DNA of 64,000 nucleotides from Planctomycetaceae bacterium (GTDB lineage Bacteria; Planctomycetota; Planctomycetia; Planctomycetales; Planctomycetaceae), in NCBI GenBank assembly GCA_002724315.1, contig PBOJ01000064.1, positions 1 to 64,000 of the forward strand. Reading direction: 5' to 3'. The position numbers and the translations under genes are program-made. Shown piece by piece: positions 44,798 to 56,368 of this stretch; within the stretch, counting starts at the first letter, position 1, and each line of letters opens with the position of its first letter. The notes below the pieces were generated by a model. It saw nothing but the letters and a program-made list of their open reading frames with translations. It was not told the origin of the DNA and searched no databases.

Positions 44798-46333
44798 GTG
44801 AGGACACGTGGTCTCTGGCAACCGGTAACCGTCAGTCTCAGGCGGCTGTTTCCATCGGCAAGCTTCGTGGGATGTGGTGACATCCGAGTGCGCGAGGCAA
44901 CCGACGTGAGCGGCTCGTGTGAGCCGGGTTCGTTATTTGCCGCCGTACGTGGCACGCGTCACGACGGAGTGGATTATGTCAACGCGGCCTTGGAACAAGG
45001 TGCCGAGGCGTTGTTGGTTCCGCACCCCGTTTCGACGGCCGCAGTGCCCCAGTGCGTCGTTCATGACGTCCGCGCGGGCTACGCTCGGCTCTGCCAGGCT
45101 CTGGCCGGCGATCCCAGCGGTCGGCTCAAATTGGCCGGGATCACCGGGACCGATGGCAAGACCACGGTGGCCTGGTTGTTGAGATCCATTTGGCAAGCCG
45201 CGGGACAGTCGAGCGGGTTGCTGGGCACTATTGAGTACGACGACGGGGGGCATACGCAACAAGCCCACCTGACGACGCCGGGGCCGGCGGCGTTGGCATC
45301 CTGGCTGGCCGCCATGGTGGCCCGTGGGACCACGCACGCCGCCCTCGAACTCTCGAGCCATGCACTGGACCAGGATCGGGCTGCGGGTGTCGAGTTGGAG
45401 GTCGCCATCCTCACAAATCTCACGCAGGACCACTTTGACTATCACGGCGACCTGGACAGCTACGCAGCAGCCAAATCACGAATCGTCGATCTTTGTGCCC
45501 CGACAGGGGAGATCGTCTTCAATGCCGACGATCCGCAAATTCACGAGATGGTCTGCTCAATGGATTCCGGGCGGGTTGCCGGCCGGAGGTGTGTCTCTTT
45601 TGGGATCTGTGCGGACGCAGATTTCACCGCTCGCATCGTTGACGAATCGGTGTCGGGCACCCGTTTCTGTCTGCAGTGGACAGAGGCAAGCGGAGCGGCA
45701 GTCGAATCGGTCGAAATGACGACCGGGCTGGTCGGTCGGCACAACGTGATGAACTGTCTGGCCGCCGCGGCCGTGGCTGTTGGGCAGGGCGTTCCGGAAT
45801 CGGCGATTGCGTCGGGTATCGGCGCGCTGACGTGGGTGCCCGGGCGACTGGAATCGGTGCAATGCGGTCAACCATTCGACGTGTTCGTGGATTTTGCACA
45901 CACCGAGGAGTCATTGCGTCGATGCCTGGGGGCATTGCGACGTGTGGTACCCGGTCGGGTGATCTGTGTGTTTGGTGCCGGAGGAGACAGAGATCGGACG
46001 AAGCGACCCATGCTGGGCGAGGCGGCTGCCGAGGGGGCGGACATCTGCATCGTCACCAGTGACAACCCTCGCAGCGAAGACCCCCGTCGCATTTTGGCCG
46101 CCATTGCTGAAGGGGTGGCCAAGGGCGGGGGGACGCCGGTCGTGGTCGAGGATCGCCAGGAAGCGATTGTCGAAGCAATCGGGCTGGCCCGCGAGGGTGA
46201 CGCCATCCTGGTCGCTGGCAAGGGACACGAGACGTACCAGGAAATCGGAGGTCGCAGGTTGCGGTTCGACGATCGCGAAGTGGTCCGGAAAACACTGCAT
46301 GGTGCAGCGTGGTCAGATCGAGTCGGTGCCTGA
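44798..46333 (+). CDS. murE: UDP-MurNAc-tripeptide synthetase (meso-diaminopimelate adding)
   Basis: A 511-residue Mur ligase. GTG 44798 has GGGAGG ten bases upstream. It shows the P-loop GITGTDGKTTVAWLL, ELSSHALDQDR, TNLTQDHFDYHG, VFVDFAHTEESL and the DNPR motif (SDNPRSEDP) that selects meso-diaminopimelate over lysine. The product is the cytoplasmic UDP-MurNAc-tripeptide. It leads the murE-murF-mraY-murG run and agrees with lysA and asd in showing a DAP-type peptidoglycan, now accepted for planctomycetes. Confidence 0.96.
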   Translation: MRTRGLWQPVTVSLRRLFPSASFVGCGDIRVREATDVSGSCEPGSLFAAVRGTRHDGVDYVNAALEQGAEALLVPHPVSTAAVPQCVVHDVRAGYARLCQALAGDPSGRLKLAGITGTDGKTTVAWLLRSIWQAAGQSSGLLGTIEYDDGGHTQQAHLTTPGPAALASWLAAMVARGTTHAALELSSHALDQDRAAGVELEVAILTNLTQDHFDYHGDLDSYAAAKSRIVDLCAPTGEIVFNADDPQIHEMVCSMDSGRVAGRRCVSFGICADADFTARIVDESVSGTRFCLQWTEASGAAVESVEMTTGLVGRHNVMNCLAAAAVAVGQGVPESAIASGIGALTWVPGRLESVQCGQPFDVFVDFAHTEESLRRCLGALRRVVPGRVICVFGAGGDRDRTKRPMLGEAAAEGADICIVTSDNPRSEDPRRILAAIAEGVAKGGGTPVVVEDRQEAIVEAIGLAREGDAILVAGKGHETYQEIGGRRLRFDDREVVRKTLHGAAWSDRVGA

Positions 46334-46356
46334 AAAAGCGTATCGGTCCAAGTGTG

Positions 46357-47742
46357 ATGATTCCCATTCAATTCGAACAACTCGCTGAAGCTGTCGACGG
46401 GACCATTGGTCGTCATGGTGGGGGTTTGGCGTCGGCTGGAACAAGACAGATCGGAAGGGTCGTGACCGATTCGAGGAGCGTGCGGCCCGGTGACCTGTTC
46501 GTGGCTCTTCCCGGCCGCTTCCATCACGGTGAGGAGTTTTTGCCGGAAGCGGCGAGTGCTGGAGCCACGGCGGCAGTCGTGGAGCGGGACGGCGTTGTGT
46601 GTGATGGTCTCGAATGCGTGCAGGTTGAGGAGTCGCTGGACGCGTTGTGGCGCCTGGCTGAGTGGAATCGTGACCAGAGTTCCGCTGAGCGGGTTGCGGT
46701 TACCGGCAGTTTTGCGAAGACCACGACTCGCCAGATGATTCACACGGTGTTGTCGGTTGCGGGACGCTCGCTACAGAGTCCGCAGAACTACAACAACCAC
46801 GTTGGTGTGCCGCTGAGCTTGTTGGAAATCGGTGTGGAGGACCGGTTTGCTGTCATTGAAGTGGCCGCATCGGGTCTTGGTGAAATCGAGCCACTCGCAC
46901 AGTTGGTTCGGCCACGGGTGGCCGTGCTGACCGGTGTCGGGCGGGCACACCTTCGCGGTTTCGGCTCGGCGGAGGAGTTGTGCCGAGAAAAAATGCAGCT
47001 TGTCGGTTCTGTCCAGCCCGGTGGGCTGGCAGTGATTCCGGCAGAATGTCGCCCACGGTTGCCCCGTTTGCCTCGAGATGTGCAGGTGGTGACCGTTGGA
47101 GTGGAAACGGATGCCGACATCGTGGCAACGGATGTCGAGCATGATTCGGGAATGTTGCGTTTCGATGTGACCGGTCAGCGGTTTGAACTCTCTGTCGCCG
47201 GACGACACTTCGTGCGTGCAGCAGTGGCGGCCGTGGCCATTGGTCGTTGGGCGGGGGTCAGCGACAGCGAGTCGGCGACTGCCCTGGCGTCTTTTCGAAC
47301 CGACGCCGGGCGTTGCCGTGTGGAACAGACCTCACAGGGAACCGTGATCGACGACAGCTACAACGCGAGTCCGGAGTCGATGCTTGCCGCCTGCGAGTTG
47401 CTGAAAGAGTGGAACACGGTGGGGCGTCGAGTGCTGGTGGTGGGTGACATGGCCGAACTGGGGTCGCACTCTGAGGCGTGTCATGCCGAGGTGGGGGCGG
47501 CAGTCGGCGGTGGTGATGGGATAGATGAATTGTGGGCAGCCGGTCGGTGGGCGGAATTCACGGTGGAGGCGGCAATTGAAGCCGGCATGTCACGCGAAAC
47601 CACCCGGATTTGTCTTTCGGTGGATGCATTGCTGGATGCGCTGCCTGGTTGGATGCAACCGGGAGACACGCTGTTGGTGAAGGGGTCGCGGCGGTCCCGG
47701 ATGGAACGGGTTGTCCAACAGTTGCGAGAGGTGGATTGCTGA
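46357..47742 (+). CDS. murF: UDP-MurNAc-tripeptide D-alanyl-D-alanine ligase
   Basis: A 461-residue protein; ATG 46357 follows murE by 23 bases. It has the MurF N-terminal domain ([17 protein letters not shown]), [31 protein letters not shown] and [18 protein letters not shown]. The ATP P-loop reads GSFAKTTT (116-123), with Ala120 where Mur ligases normally have Gly. The rest of the active site looks intact, so it is probably functional. It adds D-Ala-D-Ala to complete the pentapeptide. The stop overlaps the mraY start (TGATG). Confidence 0.95.
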   Translation: MIPIQFEQLAEAVDGTIGRHGGGLASAGTRQIGRVVTDSRSVRPGDLFVALPGRFHHGEEFLPEAASAGATAAVVERDGVVCDGLECVQVEESLDALWRLAEWNRDQSSAERVAVTGSFAKTTTRQMIHTVLSVAGRSLQSPQNYNNHVGVPLSLLEIGVEDRFAVIEVAASGLGEIEPLAQLVRPRVAVLTGVGRAHLRGFGSAEELCREKMQLVGSVQPGGLAVIPAECRPRLPRLPRDVQVVTVGVETDADIVATDVEHDSGMLRFDVTGQRFELSVAGRHFVRAAVAAVAIGRWAGVSDSESATALASFRTDAGRCRVEQTSQGTVIDDSYNASPESMLAACELLKEWNTVGRRVLVVGDMAELGSHSEACHAEVGAAVGGGDGIDELWAAGRWAEFTVEAAIEAGMSRETTRICLSVDALLDALPGWMQPGDTLLVKGSRRSRMERVVQQLREVDC

Positions 47743-48845
47743 TGCTGTTCTGGTTGTTTCAACGCGTGGAACCGCTGCTCGAGAGTGTCGGGGCACATAC
47801 GTCCGGTGACAGCCGCGTGTTCCTGACGGCGCGGTCCGCTCTGGCCAGCGTCACGGCTTTCCTGTTGGCATTGTTGCTGGGGCCGGTTGCGATTGGCTGG
47901 CTGAGGAAGAGGTTTCGGGAACGGGTGGCGAGTGACTCGGAACAACTCAATCAACTCCACGCGGAAAAAAATGACACGCCGACGATGGGTGGTCTGTTCA
48001 TCGTGGCGGCGATTGTGTTTTCGGTCCTGCTGTGGGGGGACCTGGGAAACGCGTTCGTCCAACTGGCCCTGGTGGTGTCGGTGGGTTTTGCCGTCCTCGG
48101 CGGTGTTGACGATTGGATCAAACTGAGCAGCAGACAGAACGGGTTGTCGGCAAAAAGGAAGTTCGGTGTTCAACTTGTCATGTCACTGGGGGTGTCGTGG
48201 GCGCTTTATGGCGTGTTGGCGGAACATCCACGTGGCCTGGAACTGATTTGGCCAATCGGCAATGTCGGCGTCTGGCTGGGCGGCGGGTTTGTGGCTTGGG
48301 CGGTCCTGGTCCTCGTGGGCAGTTCCAACGCGGTCAATCTGACTGACGGACTCGACGGACTGGCCAGTGGATGCATGGTCGTGGCGTCTGCAGCATTTGC
48401 CGCACTGAGCTATCTGGCCGGTCATCGCGTGCTTGCCGAATACCTGAGTATTCCGTTTGTGTCCGGGGCGGGCGAGATGACCATCGTGATGGGAGCCCTG
48501 GTGGGAGCGATGTTGGGGTTTCTGTGGTTCAACTGCCATCCCGCCCAGGTGTTCATGGGCGATACAGGAAGCCTCCCAATTGGTGCGCTGCTCGGGTTGG
48601 TGGCCCTTGTGACTCGGCAGGAACTGCTGTTGGTTGTCGTGGGAGGGGGGTTCGTCATCGAGACCATCAGCGTGATTCTTCAGGTCGCGTCGTTCCGGCT
48701 TCTCGGCCGCCGAGTGATTGCCTGCAGCCCGCTTCACAATCACCTGCTCTTCCGTGGTGAGAGCGAGTCCAAGATTGTGGTCCGTTTTTGGATCGGGTCA
48801 GTTGTCCTGGCCGTAGTGGCTGTCGCCAGTTTGAAGATCCGTTAG
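47742..48845 (+). CDS. mraY: Phospho-MurNAc-pentapeptide translocase
   Basis: A 367-residue membrane protein with about ten hydrophobic helices. It has the family loops [39 protein letters not shown] with the catalytic aspartates, [16 protein letters not shown], and the terminal [24 protein letters not shown]. It links phospho-MurNAc-pentapeptide to undecaprenyl phosphate at the inner membrane, making lipid I. ATG 47742 overlaps the murF stop, implying coupled translation. The next gene is murG directly; murD and ftsW, which usually separate them, are missing here. Confidence 0.97.
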   Translation: MLFWLFQRVEPLLESVGAHTSGDSRVFLTARSALASVTAFLLALLLGPVAIGWLRKRFRERVASDSEQLNQLHAEKNDTPTMGGLFIVAAIVFSVLLWGDLGNAFVQLALVVSVGFAVLGGVDDWIKLSSRQNGLSAKRKFGVQLVMSLGVSWALYGVLAEHPRGLELIWPIGNVGVWLGGGFVAWAVLVLVGSSNAVNLTDGLDGLASGCMVVASAAFAALSYLAGHRVLAEYLSIPFVSGAGEMTIVMGALVGAMLGFLWFNCHPAQVFMGDTGSLPIGALLGLVALVTRQELLLVVVGGGFVIETISVILQVASFRLLGRRVIACSPLHNHLLFRGESESKIVVRFWIGSVVLAVVAVASLKIR

Positions 48846-48874
48846 CCATCGCTGCTCAGTTGCAGTTCCAAATC

Positions 48875-49981
48875 ATGAAGTCGCCCGTGTCGTTCCTGTT
48901 TGCCGGTGGTGCCACCGGTGGCCACCTCTTTCCGGGGATTGCGGTGGCGGAGACGTTGTCGGAAGTGGCAGATCGTATTGGGTTCGTCGGTACCGGGACG
49001 GACCTGGAGCGGGACGAGGTGGCCTCGAGAGGATACGACTTCTTCTGCGTTCCAGCGGTTTCTACAACCGATTTGCGGCGGCGGCCGCTGCGATCGTTGG
49101 TCGGTGCGTGGGGGGCCTTTCGCCGGGCGTTGGAGGTCGTGGACCAGTTCGGTCCGACTGCCGTGATCGGGCTGGGGGGGTTCGCGAGTGTGCCGACGGT
49201 ACTGGCAGCAAAACGGCTCGGTGTTCCGGTGACGTTGTTGGAGCAGAACGTGATTCCCGGACGGGCGACGCGCTGGTTGAGTCGTCGTGCCGAACGTGTG
49301 TGCCTGGCGTACGAAGAGACCCAGTCCGCCTTGCCCCTGTCCGGAACCTGCCGATGGACGGGAAACCCTGTCCGCAACTCTTCGCGAATCGGTCAGCAGG
49401 ACACCGGCAAGCCGTTGTTGCTGGTTTTGGGAGGGAGCCAAGGGTCAAGAGCGTTGAACGCGGCGGTGCCGGCCGCACTGTCGATGATCGAAGCGGCAGG
49501 AGGCCCGTGGGACGTTGTCCACCAGTGTGGGGCGGGGGATGTGGAAGAAGTGCAATTGGCTTATCGATCGGCGGGTTGGAATGCGCGGGTGACGCCTTTT
49601 CTGGACAATCCTCCGCAATGGCTGGCACGAGCCGAGCTGGTGGTGGCCCGGGCCGGAGCGACGACGCTGGCGGAAATCGCCTGTGAGGGGGTGGCGGTCG
49701 TGCTGGTTCCCTTTCCGTTTGCCACTGACGATCACCAACGAGCCAATGCTGAATGGTACGTCAATCGCGGTGCCGCGCGGATGGTTCAGGAGACAGCCGG
49801 CGCTACGGCACTTGCTGCGGAGCTGGCCGATGAGGTAGGGGGGCTGCTACGGTCGGAATCGAGTCGCCAGAACCTGGCTGCGGCCATCAGGCGATTGGGG
49901 CGGCCCGAAGCGACGTCGGCGGTGGTTTCGGTCGTTTCGGAAGTGGCGGGGATCGATCTTTTTGGGTTGAAGTCCAGGTGA
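48875..49981 (+). CDS. murG: UDP-GlcNAc:lipid I N-acetylglucosaminyltransferase
   Basis: A 368-residue GT-B glycosyltransferase starting at ATG 48875. It shows FAGGATGGHLFPGIAVAE, GLGGFASVPTVLAAKRLG, LLEQNVIPGRATR, LLVLGGSQGSRALN, and ARAGATTLAEIACEG with the UDP-GlcNAc site and PFPFATDDHQRANA. It converts lipid I to lipid II on the inner face of the membrane. It closes the mur run, 29 bases after mraY. Confidence 0.97.
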   Translation: MKSPVSFLFAGGATGGHLFPGIAVAETLSEVADRIGFVGTGTDLERDEVASRGYDFFCVPAVSTTDLRRRPLRSLVGAWGAFRRALEVVDQFGPTAVIGLGGFASVPTVLAAKRLGVPVTLLEQNVIPGRATRWLSRRAERVCLAYEETQSALPLSGTCRWTGNPVRNSSRIGQQDTGKPLLLVLGGSQGSRALNAAVPAALSMIEAAGGPWDVVHQCGAGDVEEVQLAYRSAGWNARVTPFLDNPPQWLARAELVVARAGATTLAEIACEGVAVVLVPFPFATDDHQRANAEWYVNRGAARMVQETAGATALAAELADEVGGLLRSESSRQNLAAAIRRLGRPEATSAVVSVVSEVAGIDLFGLKSR

Positions 49982-50018
49982 TTGCCGGCCGAAAACAGGC
50001 GTGAACGAGGAGTATACG

Positions 50019-51047
50019 ATGGAATTGGGGACCGGAGATTGTCTGCTGGTGACCGGTGCCACCGGTTTGGTGGGCAGTCATGTGGCCGAACGTGCCAATC
50101 GCTTGGGGATTTCCACGCGGGTGATCGTTCGGAATCCGGACGCTGCGAAATGGCTGGCCGACGCCGGCGTGGAGGTGGTCGCCGGGGATATGACCGATCC
50201 GGATTCTCTGGTCCGAGCGGTTCAGGGAGTGACAGTTGTCGTTCACTGTGCTGCGAAGGTTGGGGACTGGGGGCCCGTGGAGGGTTACCGAGACGTGAAC
50301 GTGACAGGCCTTGAGGCCCTGATCGACGCAGCCTGTGAAAATGGCAGCCTCAAGCGATTCGTCCATATCAGTTCCCTGGGAGTTTACGCCGCGCGGGATC
50401 ATCACGGCACCGATGAAACCGAGCCTCCGGACCGGGAAGGGATTGACGGTTACACGTTGACGAAGGTTGAGAGCGAGGACCTGGCCCGGAAACGGTTCAC
50501 AGGCGGGGCATTTCCGCTGGTCGTTCTGCGGCCGGGCTTCGTCTACGGACCAAGGGACCGGACCGTGATTCCCCGGTTGATCGAACGTTTGGCAACCGGT
50601 GGATTCAAATATCTCGGCTCCGGCGAACAACTGCTGAACAATGTCTACATCGACAACCTCGTGGATGCCGTTTTCCTGGCAATTGCTCGTGACGACGTCC
50701 TCGGAGAGGTCTTCAACATTACCGATTCCAGGCTGGTAACAAAGCGGGAGTTCATCGGGACAATTGCCCGTGGAGCGGGCCTTGAGGAACCGACAAAAAC
50801 GGTCCCGTTGGGAGTGGCCAAGATGCTGGCCACGGTGATGGAGACCACCTGGAAGCTGCTGGGCAAGCAGGAAGCTCCGCTGCTCTCCGGTGCTCGCATC
50901 AAATTTCTCGGCCTGAATCTCGACTTCGATATCGGCAAGGCGCGGCGCGAACTGGGTTATGAACCGTCGGTAGATTTTGTCGACGGTATGGCGCACACCA
51001 TGGAGTGGTACCGCCAGAGTACGGAAGCCGACGCATCGGGGCCCTGA
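50019..51047 (+). CDS. NAD-dependent epimerase/dehydratase (extended SDR, 3-beta-HSD-like)
   Basis: A 342-residue protein; ATG 50019 has GAGGAG six bases upstream. It has the cofactor motif LVTGATGLVGSHVAE, the VHCAAKVGDWG segment, an ISSLGVY Ser and the catalytic YTLTK, followed by VLRPGFVYGPRD. The C-terminal half resembles 3-beta-hydroxysteroid dehydrogenase/isomerase-type SDRs that act on sugars, sterols or hopanoid-like lipids. The substrate is not determined. It follows murG by 37 bases and could be part of that transcript. Confidence 0.88.
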   Translation: MELGTGDCLLVTGATGLVGSHVAERANRLGISTRVIVRNPDAAKWLADAGVEVVAGDMTDPDSLVRAVQGVTVVVHCAAKVGDWGPVEGYRDVNVTGLEALIDAACENGSLKRFVHISSLGVYAARDHHGTDETEPPDREGIDGYTLTKVESEDLARKRFTGGAFPLVVLRPGFVYGPRDRTVIPRLIERLATGGFKYLGSGEQLLNNVYIDNLVDAVFLAIARDDVLGEVFNITDSRLVTKREFIGTIARGAGLEEPTKTVPLGVAKMLATVMETTWKLLGKQEAPLLSGARIKFLGLNLDFDIGKARRELGYEPSVDFVDGMAHTMEWYRQSTEADASGP

Positions 51048-51059
51048 TTCCCGATCGGG

Positions 51060-53123
<2,064 letters not shown>

Positions 53124-53151
53124 GTGCAGTACCGGGCGGTCGTCGGCCCGT

Positions 53152-53961
53152 TCAACCTTCGGCGGGCTGATCGTTCGATGTCGGAACGCCGGCCGCGTTC
53201 GGATCGTCTGTGTCGGATTCGTCGGCGGGCGGGGCAAGGGGCGGCAGAATCCAGATTTCGCCATATTCGGTTTCTTGGGCGGCCCGAAAGCTGTGATGCC
53301 GAAGAAGCTCGAGGATGGCCAAGAACATCCCGATGATTTTGCTGCGGAGCGTCTCGTTGTCGAACAAGGAGGTGAAGGCCACCTTTTTTTCGGAGCGGAC
53401 CCGTTGGCCAATTCGTTCGATGTAGACCGGGATCGGTGTGTCGTCGTAACGGATGTGGGATTGTTCTTGTGCGTCCTGGAGTTTCAGCACACGACTGAGG
53501 GCGCTGACCAAATCCCAGAGTTCCACGTGCTTGATCTTGTCCTGCGACACGTCACGCCTGGCAGGTGGGCGGTCGTCAGAGAGGCGAGGAAATCGTTCTT
53601 GCCACTCCGCAGCCCGGTCCTCGAGCAACCGTGCTGCTTCCTTGAACTTGCGGTATTCAATGATCTGTGGAATCAGATCGATGCCGGTTTCGTCGTCGAG
53701 GTCCGGTTCGGAGTCCTCGGTTTGTTGTGGAAGGACCAGGCGGCTCTTGTATTCGGCCAGGGCACCGGCCATCACGATGAAGTCCCCGACGATGTCGAGA
53801 TCGATGGCCTTGAGGATTTCCAGGTACTCGAGAAACTGTTCGACCACCTGGGAGACAAGCAAGTTGCGGACGTCAAGTTCGTTGCGACGAACCAGGTAGA
53901 GCAAAAGGTCAAGCGGTCCAGAAAACAGGTCCAGCTCGACGCGGTAGGGGATCCTCTGCAT
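53152..53961 (-). CDS. scpA: Segregation and condensation protein A
   Basis: A 269-residue kleisin. The N-terminus has [36 protein letters not shown], and [19 protein letters not shown] follows, both diagnostic. The C-terminus has the winged-helix region that binds the SMC head ([30 protein letters not shown]), with an acidic, proline-containing tail. It joins SMC dimers with ScpB for chromosome compaction; scpB is not visible in the window. It is probably the first gene of a unit with uvrB. Confidence 0.95.
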   Translation of the reverse strand: MQRIPYRVELDLFSGPLDLLLYLVRRNELDVRNLLVSQVVEQFLEYLEILKAIDLDIVGDFIVMAGALAEYKSRLVLPQQTEDSEPDLDDETGIDLIPQIIEYRKFKEAARLLEDRAAEWQERFPRLSDDRPPARRDVSQDKIKHVELWDLVSALSRVLKLQDAQEQSHIRYDDTPIPVYIERIGQRVRSEKKVAFTSLFDNETLRSKIIGMFLAILELLRHHSFRAAQETEYGEIWILPPLAPPADESDTDDPNAAGVPTSNDQPAEG

Positions 53962-54111
53962 CGTGGCGGGACTTTAACCCCAGCCGTGTCCGTGATCAAC
54001 CGGTGAATCGACGGTCCCGGTCGGAGGTGGTATCCTGTCGCCTTCATCGACCGCTGCCGCGTGTCCGAAAACAGCGGTTTTCCGAGGATCACCGACGAGG
54101 GTTACGAGAAG

Positions 54112-55158
54112 ATGCCGACCTTTCGCGCAGAACAATTGGGTGCGGTTGCCAAACGGGTGTTGGAGGGGGCCGGGGCAAGCGAACAGGAGGCGAGTGTTGT
54201 GGCTCTCGAACTCCAGGGCGCCAACCTTGTCGGACACGACAGTCATGGCGTTATGCGATTGATGCAGTACGTGGACTACATCGAGAAGAAGGTGATCTGT
54301 CCGGGACAGGAAATGGAAATTCTCAAGGAAGGGGACGCGTTTTTGTTGATCGATGGCCATTTCAATTTCGGCCAGGTTGTTGCCTCCGAGGCGCTCAAAC
54401 TGGGCAAAGAGAAAGCTCGGCAGGCCGGGACGGCGACGATTTTCATCAGGAATTGCAACCACGTGGGCCGGCTGGGGTCCTACACACAGCAGGCAGCGCT
54501 CGAGAAGTTCGCCGCGATGATGGTCGTCAACGGCCCGGCTAGCGGAGGCGTCGCTCCCTATGGAGCAATCCAGGGGCGGATGGGGACCAACCCGATCACG
54601 ATTGCTGCTCCTTGGGGCGACGACGCCATGGTTCTCGACATGACCTCCAGCGCGACTGCCGAGGGCAAGGTCCGCGTCGCATTCCAGAAAGGCGTGCCGG
54701 TCCCCGAGGGGCAGTTGATTGATGCCCAGGGACAACCGACGACCGATCCGTCGACCTATTACGCTGACCCGGGAGGTGCGATTCTTCCACTCGGAGGGAA
54801 CCTCGGATTCAAGGGTTACGGGCTCAGCGTGATGATCGACGTATTTGGGGGAATGCTGTCGGGCTTTGGGATCTGCCGCACCGATCTTCCTCCCGGAACC
54901 AACGGGGTGTGGATGTACCTCGTCGATATCGCCACGTTCATCGAACTGGATGCCTACCAGGAGCTCGTTGCGAAGTACATCGCTCACATCAAGGCGGCAG
55001 AAAGACAACCGGGAGTGGACGAGATTCTCATGCCGGGAGAAATTGAACTGCGACGTCGAGACCAACGGTTGGCCGACGGGATCGAAGTCCCGGAAGAAAC
55101 CTGGCGGCAAATCAGCGAACTGGCCGACCGGCTTGAGGTGTCATTGGAAGGGGTGTGA
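54112..55158 (+). CDS. Ldh2-family malate/L-lactate/ureidoglycolate-type dehydrogenase
   Basis: A 348-residue protein. ATG 54112 is used, with GAGGG ten bases upstream; an upstream GTG at 54061 is possible. It fits the Ldh_2 family: GANLVGHDSHGVMRL, RNCNHVGRLGSY with the catalytic His, MGTNPITIAAP, and GNLGFKGYGLSVMIDVFGG. Members are cytoplasmic NAD(P)-dependent oxidoreductases of 2-hydroxy acids, including malate, lactate, ureidoglycolate and sulfolactate; the substrate cannot be set from sequence. It stands alone between scpA and a membrane protein gene. Confidence 0.9.
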   Translation: MPTFRAEQLGAVAKRVLEGAGASEQEASVVALELQGANLVGHDSHGVMRLMQYVDYIEKKVICPGQEMEILKEGDAFLLIDGHFNFGQVVASEALKLGKEKARQAGTATIFIRNCNHVGRLGSYTQQAALEKFAAMMVVNGPASGGVAPYGAIQGRMGTNPITIAAPWGDDAMVLDMTSSATAEGKVRVAFQKGVPVPEGQLIDAQGQPTTDPSTYYADPGGAILPLGGNLGFKGYGLSVMIDVFGGMLSGFGICRTDLPPGTNGVWMYLVDIATFIELDAYQELVAKYIAHIKAAERQPGVDEILMPGEIELRRRDQRLADGIEVPEETWRQISELADRLEVSLEGV

Positions 55159-55262
55159 GCCATCAGAGGGCTGGCGGGGACGATGGCGATGTGTTACTTG
55201 GAAGGTGACCTCGGACCATTTGACGAGTTGTCCAGACGCTGGACGAACAGGAAACACACGAC

Positions 55263-55709
55263 ATGATTGGAATGATCGAGGCCGGTGTGGTCGAGTTGGG
55301 GCCGCTGCAAAATCTCGTTGACGCGGTGGGGCAGATTCTGCTGGGGCTGAAGCAGATCCTGACGGTTCTCGCGACGGAGGTTTTCTCTGCGCCGGTACTG
55401 CCCATCCTGGTGTGGTCCCTGTTCTGGCTGTTCGCCGTCGATTGGACGCGGCTGAGACAGGTCATTCTCAAGGGAGGTTGGTTGGGCGTGGTCCTGGTCG
55501 GCGTGGTGATGGTGATCATCTGGCAACAGGTTGTGCCGGAGGCCGAAGTTGTTCTCGGTCTCGAGGTCAACGGTTACATCGAGAAGATGGTCTACGTGAC
55601 AGCGCTGTTCACCGTGATGTTCGTCTGCGGCGCGATTCAGTTGACTGGCTGTTGCGCACGATGCTGTCCCGCTCCGGTCACAGAACCGGATGCCGGCCAC
55701 GATCACTAG
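55263..55709 (+). CDS. Small membrane protein of unknown function
   Basis: A 148-residue protein with an amphipathic N-terminal third and three predicted membrane helices (about 44-60, 71-89 and 108-130), ending in a Cys-rich CCARCCPAP and an acidic/His tail. I do not recognise the family. The start is ATG 55263 with AGGAAA upstream; a six-base-pair hairpin (55230-55244) precedes it. The terminal cysteines could bind metal or carry a modification, but this is a guess. Confidence 0.65.
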   Translation: MIGMIEAGVVELGPLQNLVDAVGQILLGLKQILTVLATEVFSAPVLPILVWSLFWLFAVDWTRLRQVILKGGWLGVVLVGVVMVIIWQQVVPEAEVVLGLEVNGYIEKMVYVTALFTVMFVCGAIQLTGCCARCCPAPVTEPDAGHDH

Positions 55710-55747
55710 TCGGCTCGACCTGGGCCGAAGACCCGGGCATCGGGTTC

Positions 55748-56215
55748 CTACGAACCGGGCAGTTGGTCCAGGAGTCCGCGTGACTTGGGTCCGGTGGCGG
55801 TGAGTGCGAACCGCCTTGACGTCTCACCGGTAGAGGTGATCGAGACGTCCAGATGGTCCTCCGGCAGGCAGTTGCTGATGCGATCCGCCCATTCGATCAA
55901 AACCACACCAGGGCCCGTAAGCCATTCCTCGGGGCCCAGGTCCAGAAAATCGGTTTCAGACGTCAGCCGGTAAGCATCGACGTGGTGTACCAGGAGACGT
56001 GCGGAATACTGCTGAAGCAGTACGAAGGTGGGGCTGCTGACATCCGTCGGCGATCCCTCCAGGCCTTCGACGACCGCACGCACAAATCGGGTCTTGCCGG
56101 ATCCCATTTCTCCGCAAAGTGCCACGACGGTTTCCGGTGACGCTGCCCGGCCGAGTGCCAAGCCGAGGCGTTGGGTGTCGTTTTCTGACAGGGAGTCGAA
56201 CTGGAGGGAGTGCAC
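55748..56215 (-). CDS. tsaE: tRNA threonylcarbamoyladenosine biosynthesis ATPase
   Basis: A 155-residue protein when started at GTG 56215, which matches the normal length; an ATG at 56299 would add 28 unconserved residues and overlap the ABC transporter leader. It has DTQRLGLALGR, the P-loop ALCGEMGSGKTRFVRAVV, SPTFVLLQQYSA, HVDAYRLTSETDFLDLG and VVLIEWADRI. It drives t6A37 formation with TsaB, TsaC and TsaD, none of which is near. The family is certain; the start is not. Confidence 0.93.
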   Translation of the reverse strand: MHSLQFDSLSENDTQRLGLALGRAASPETVVALCGEMGSGKTRFVRAVVEGLEGSPTDVSSPTFVLLQQYSARLLVHHVDAYRLTSETDFLDLGPEEWLTGPGVVLIEWADRISNCLPEDHLDVSITSTGETSRRFALTATGPKSRGLLDQLPGS

Positions 56216-56368
56216 GCGAATGTGGTTTCCGTCGCGGCTCACGAGGAGGGATGGGAAGGCACAGAATGGAGGGGCGACTGCCGGATTGCAACGGGACAAA
56301 GAGGGTGGGGCTTTGTTGATGGGCGAAGGGCAATCTGGCAGACTCGACGCGGAAGGAGTCTCGTCAAC

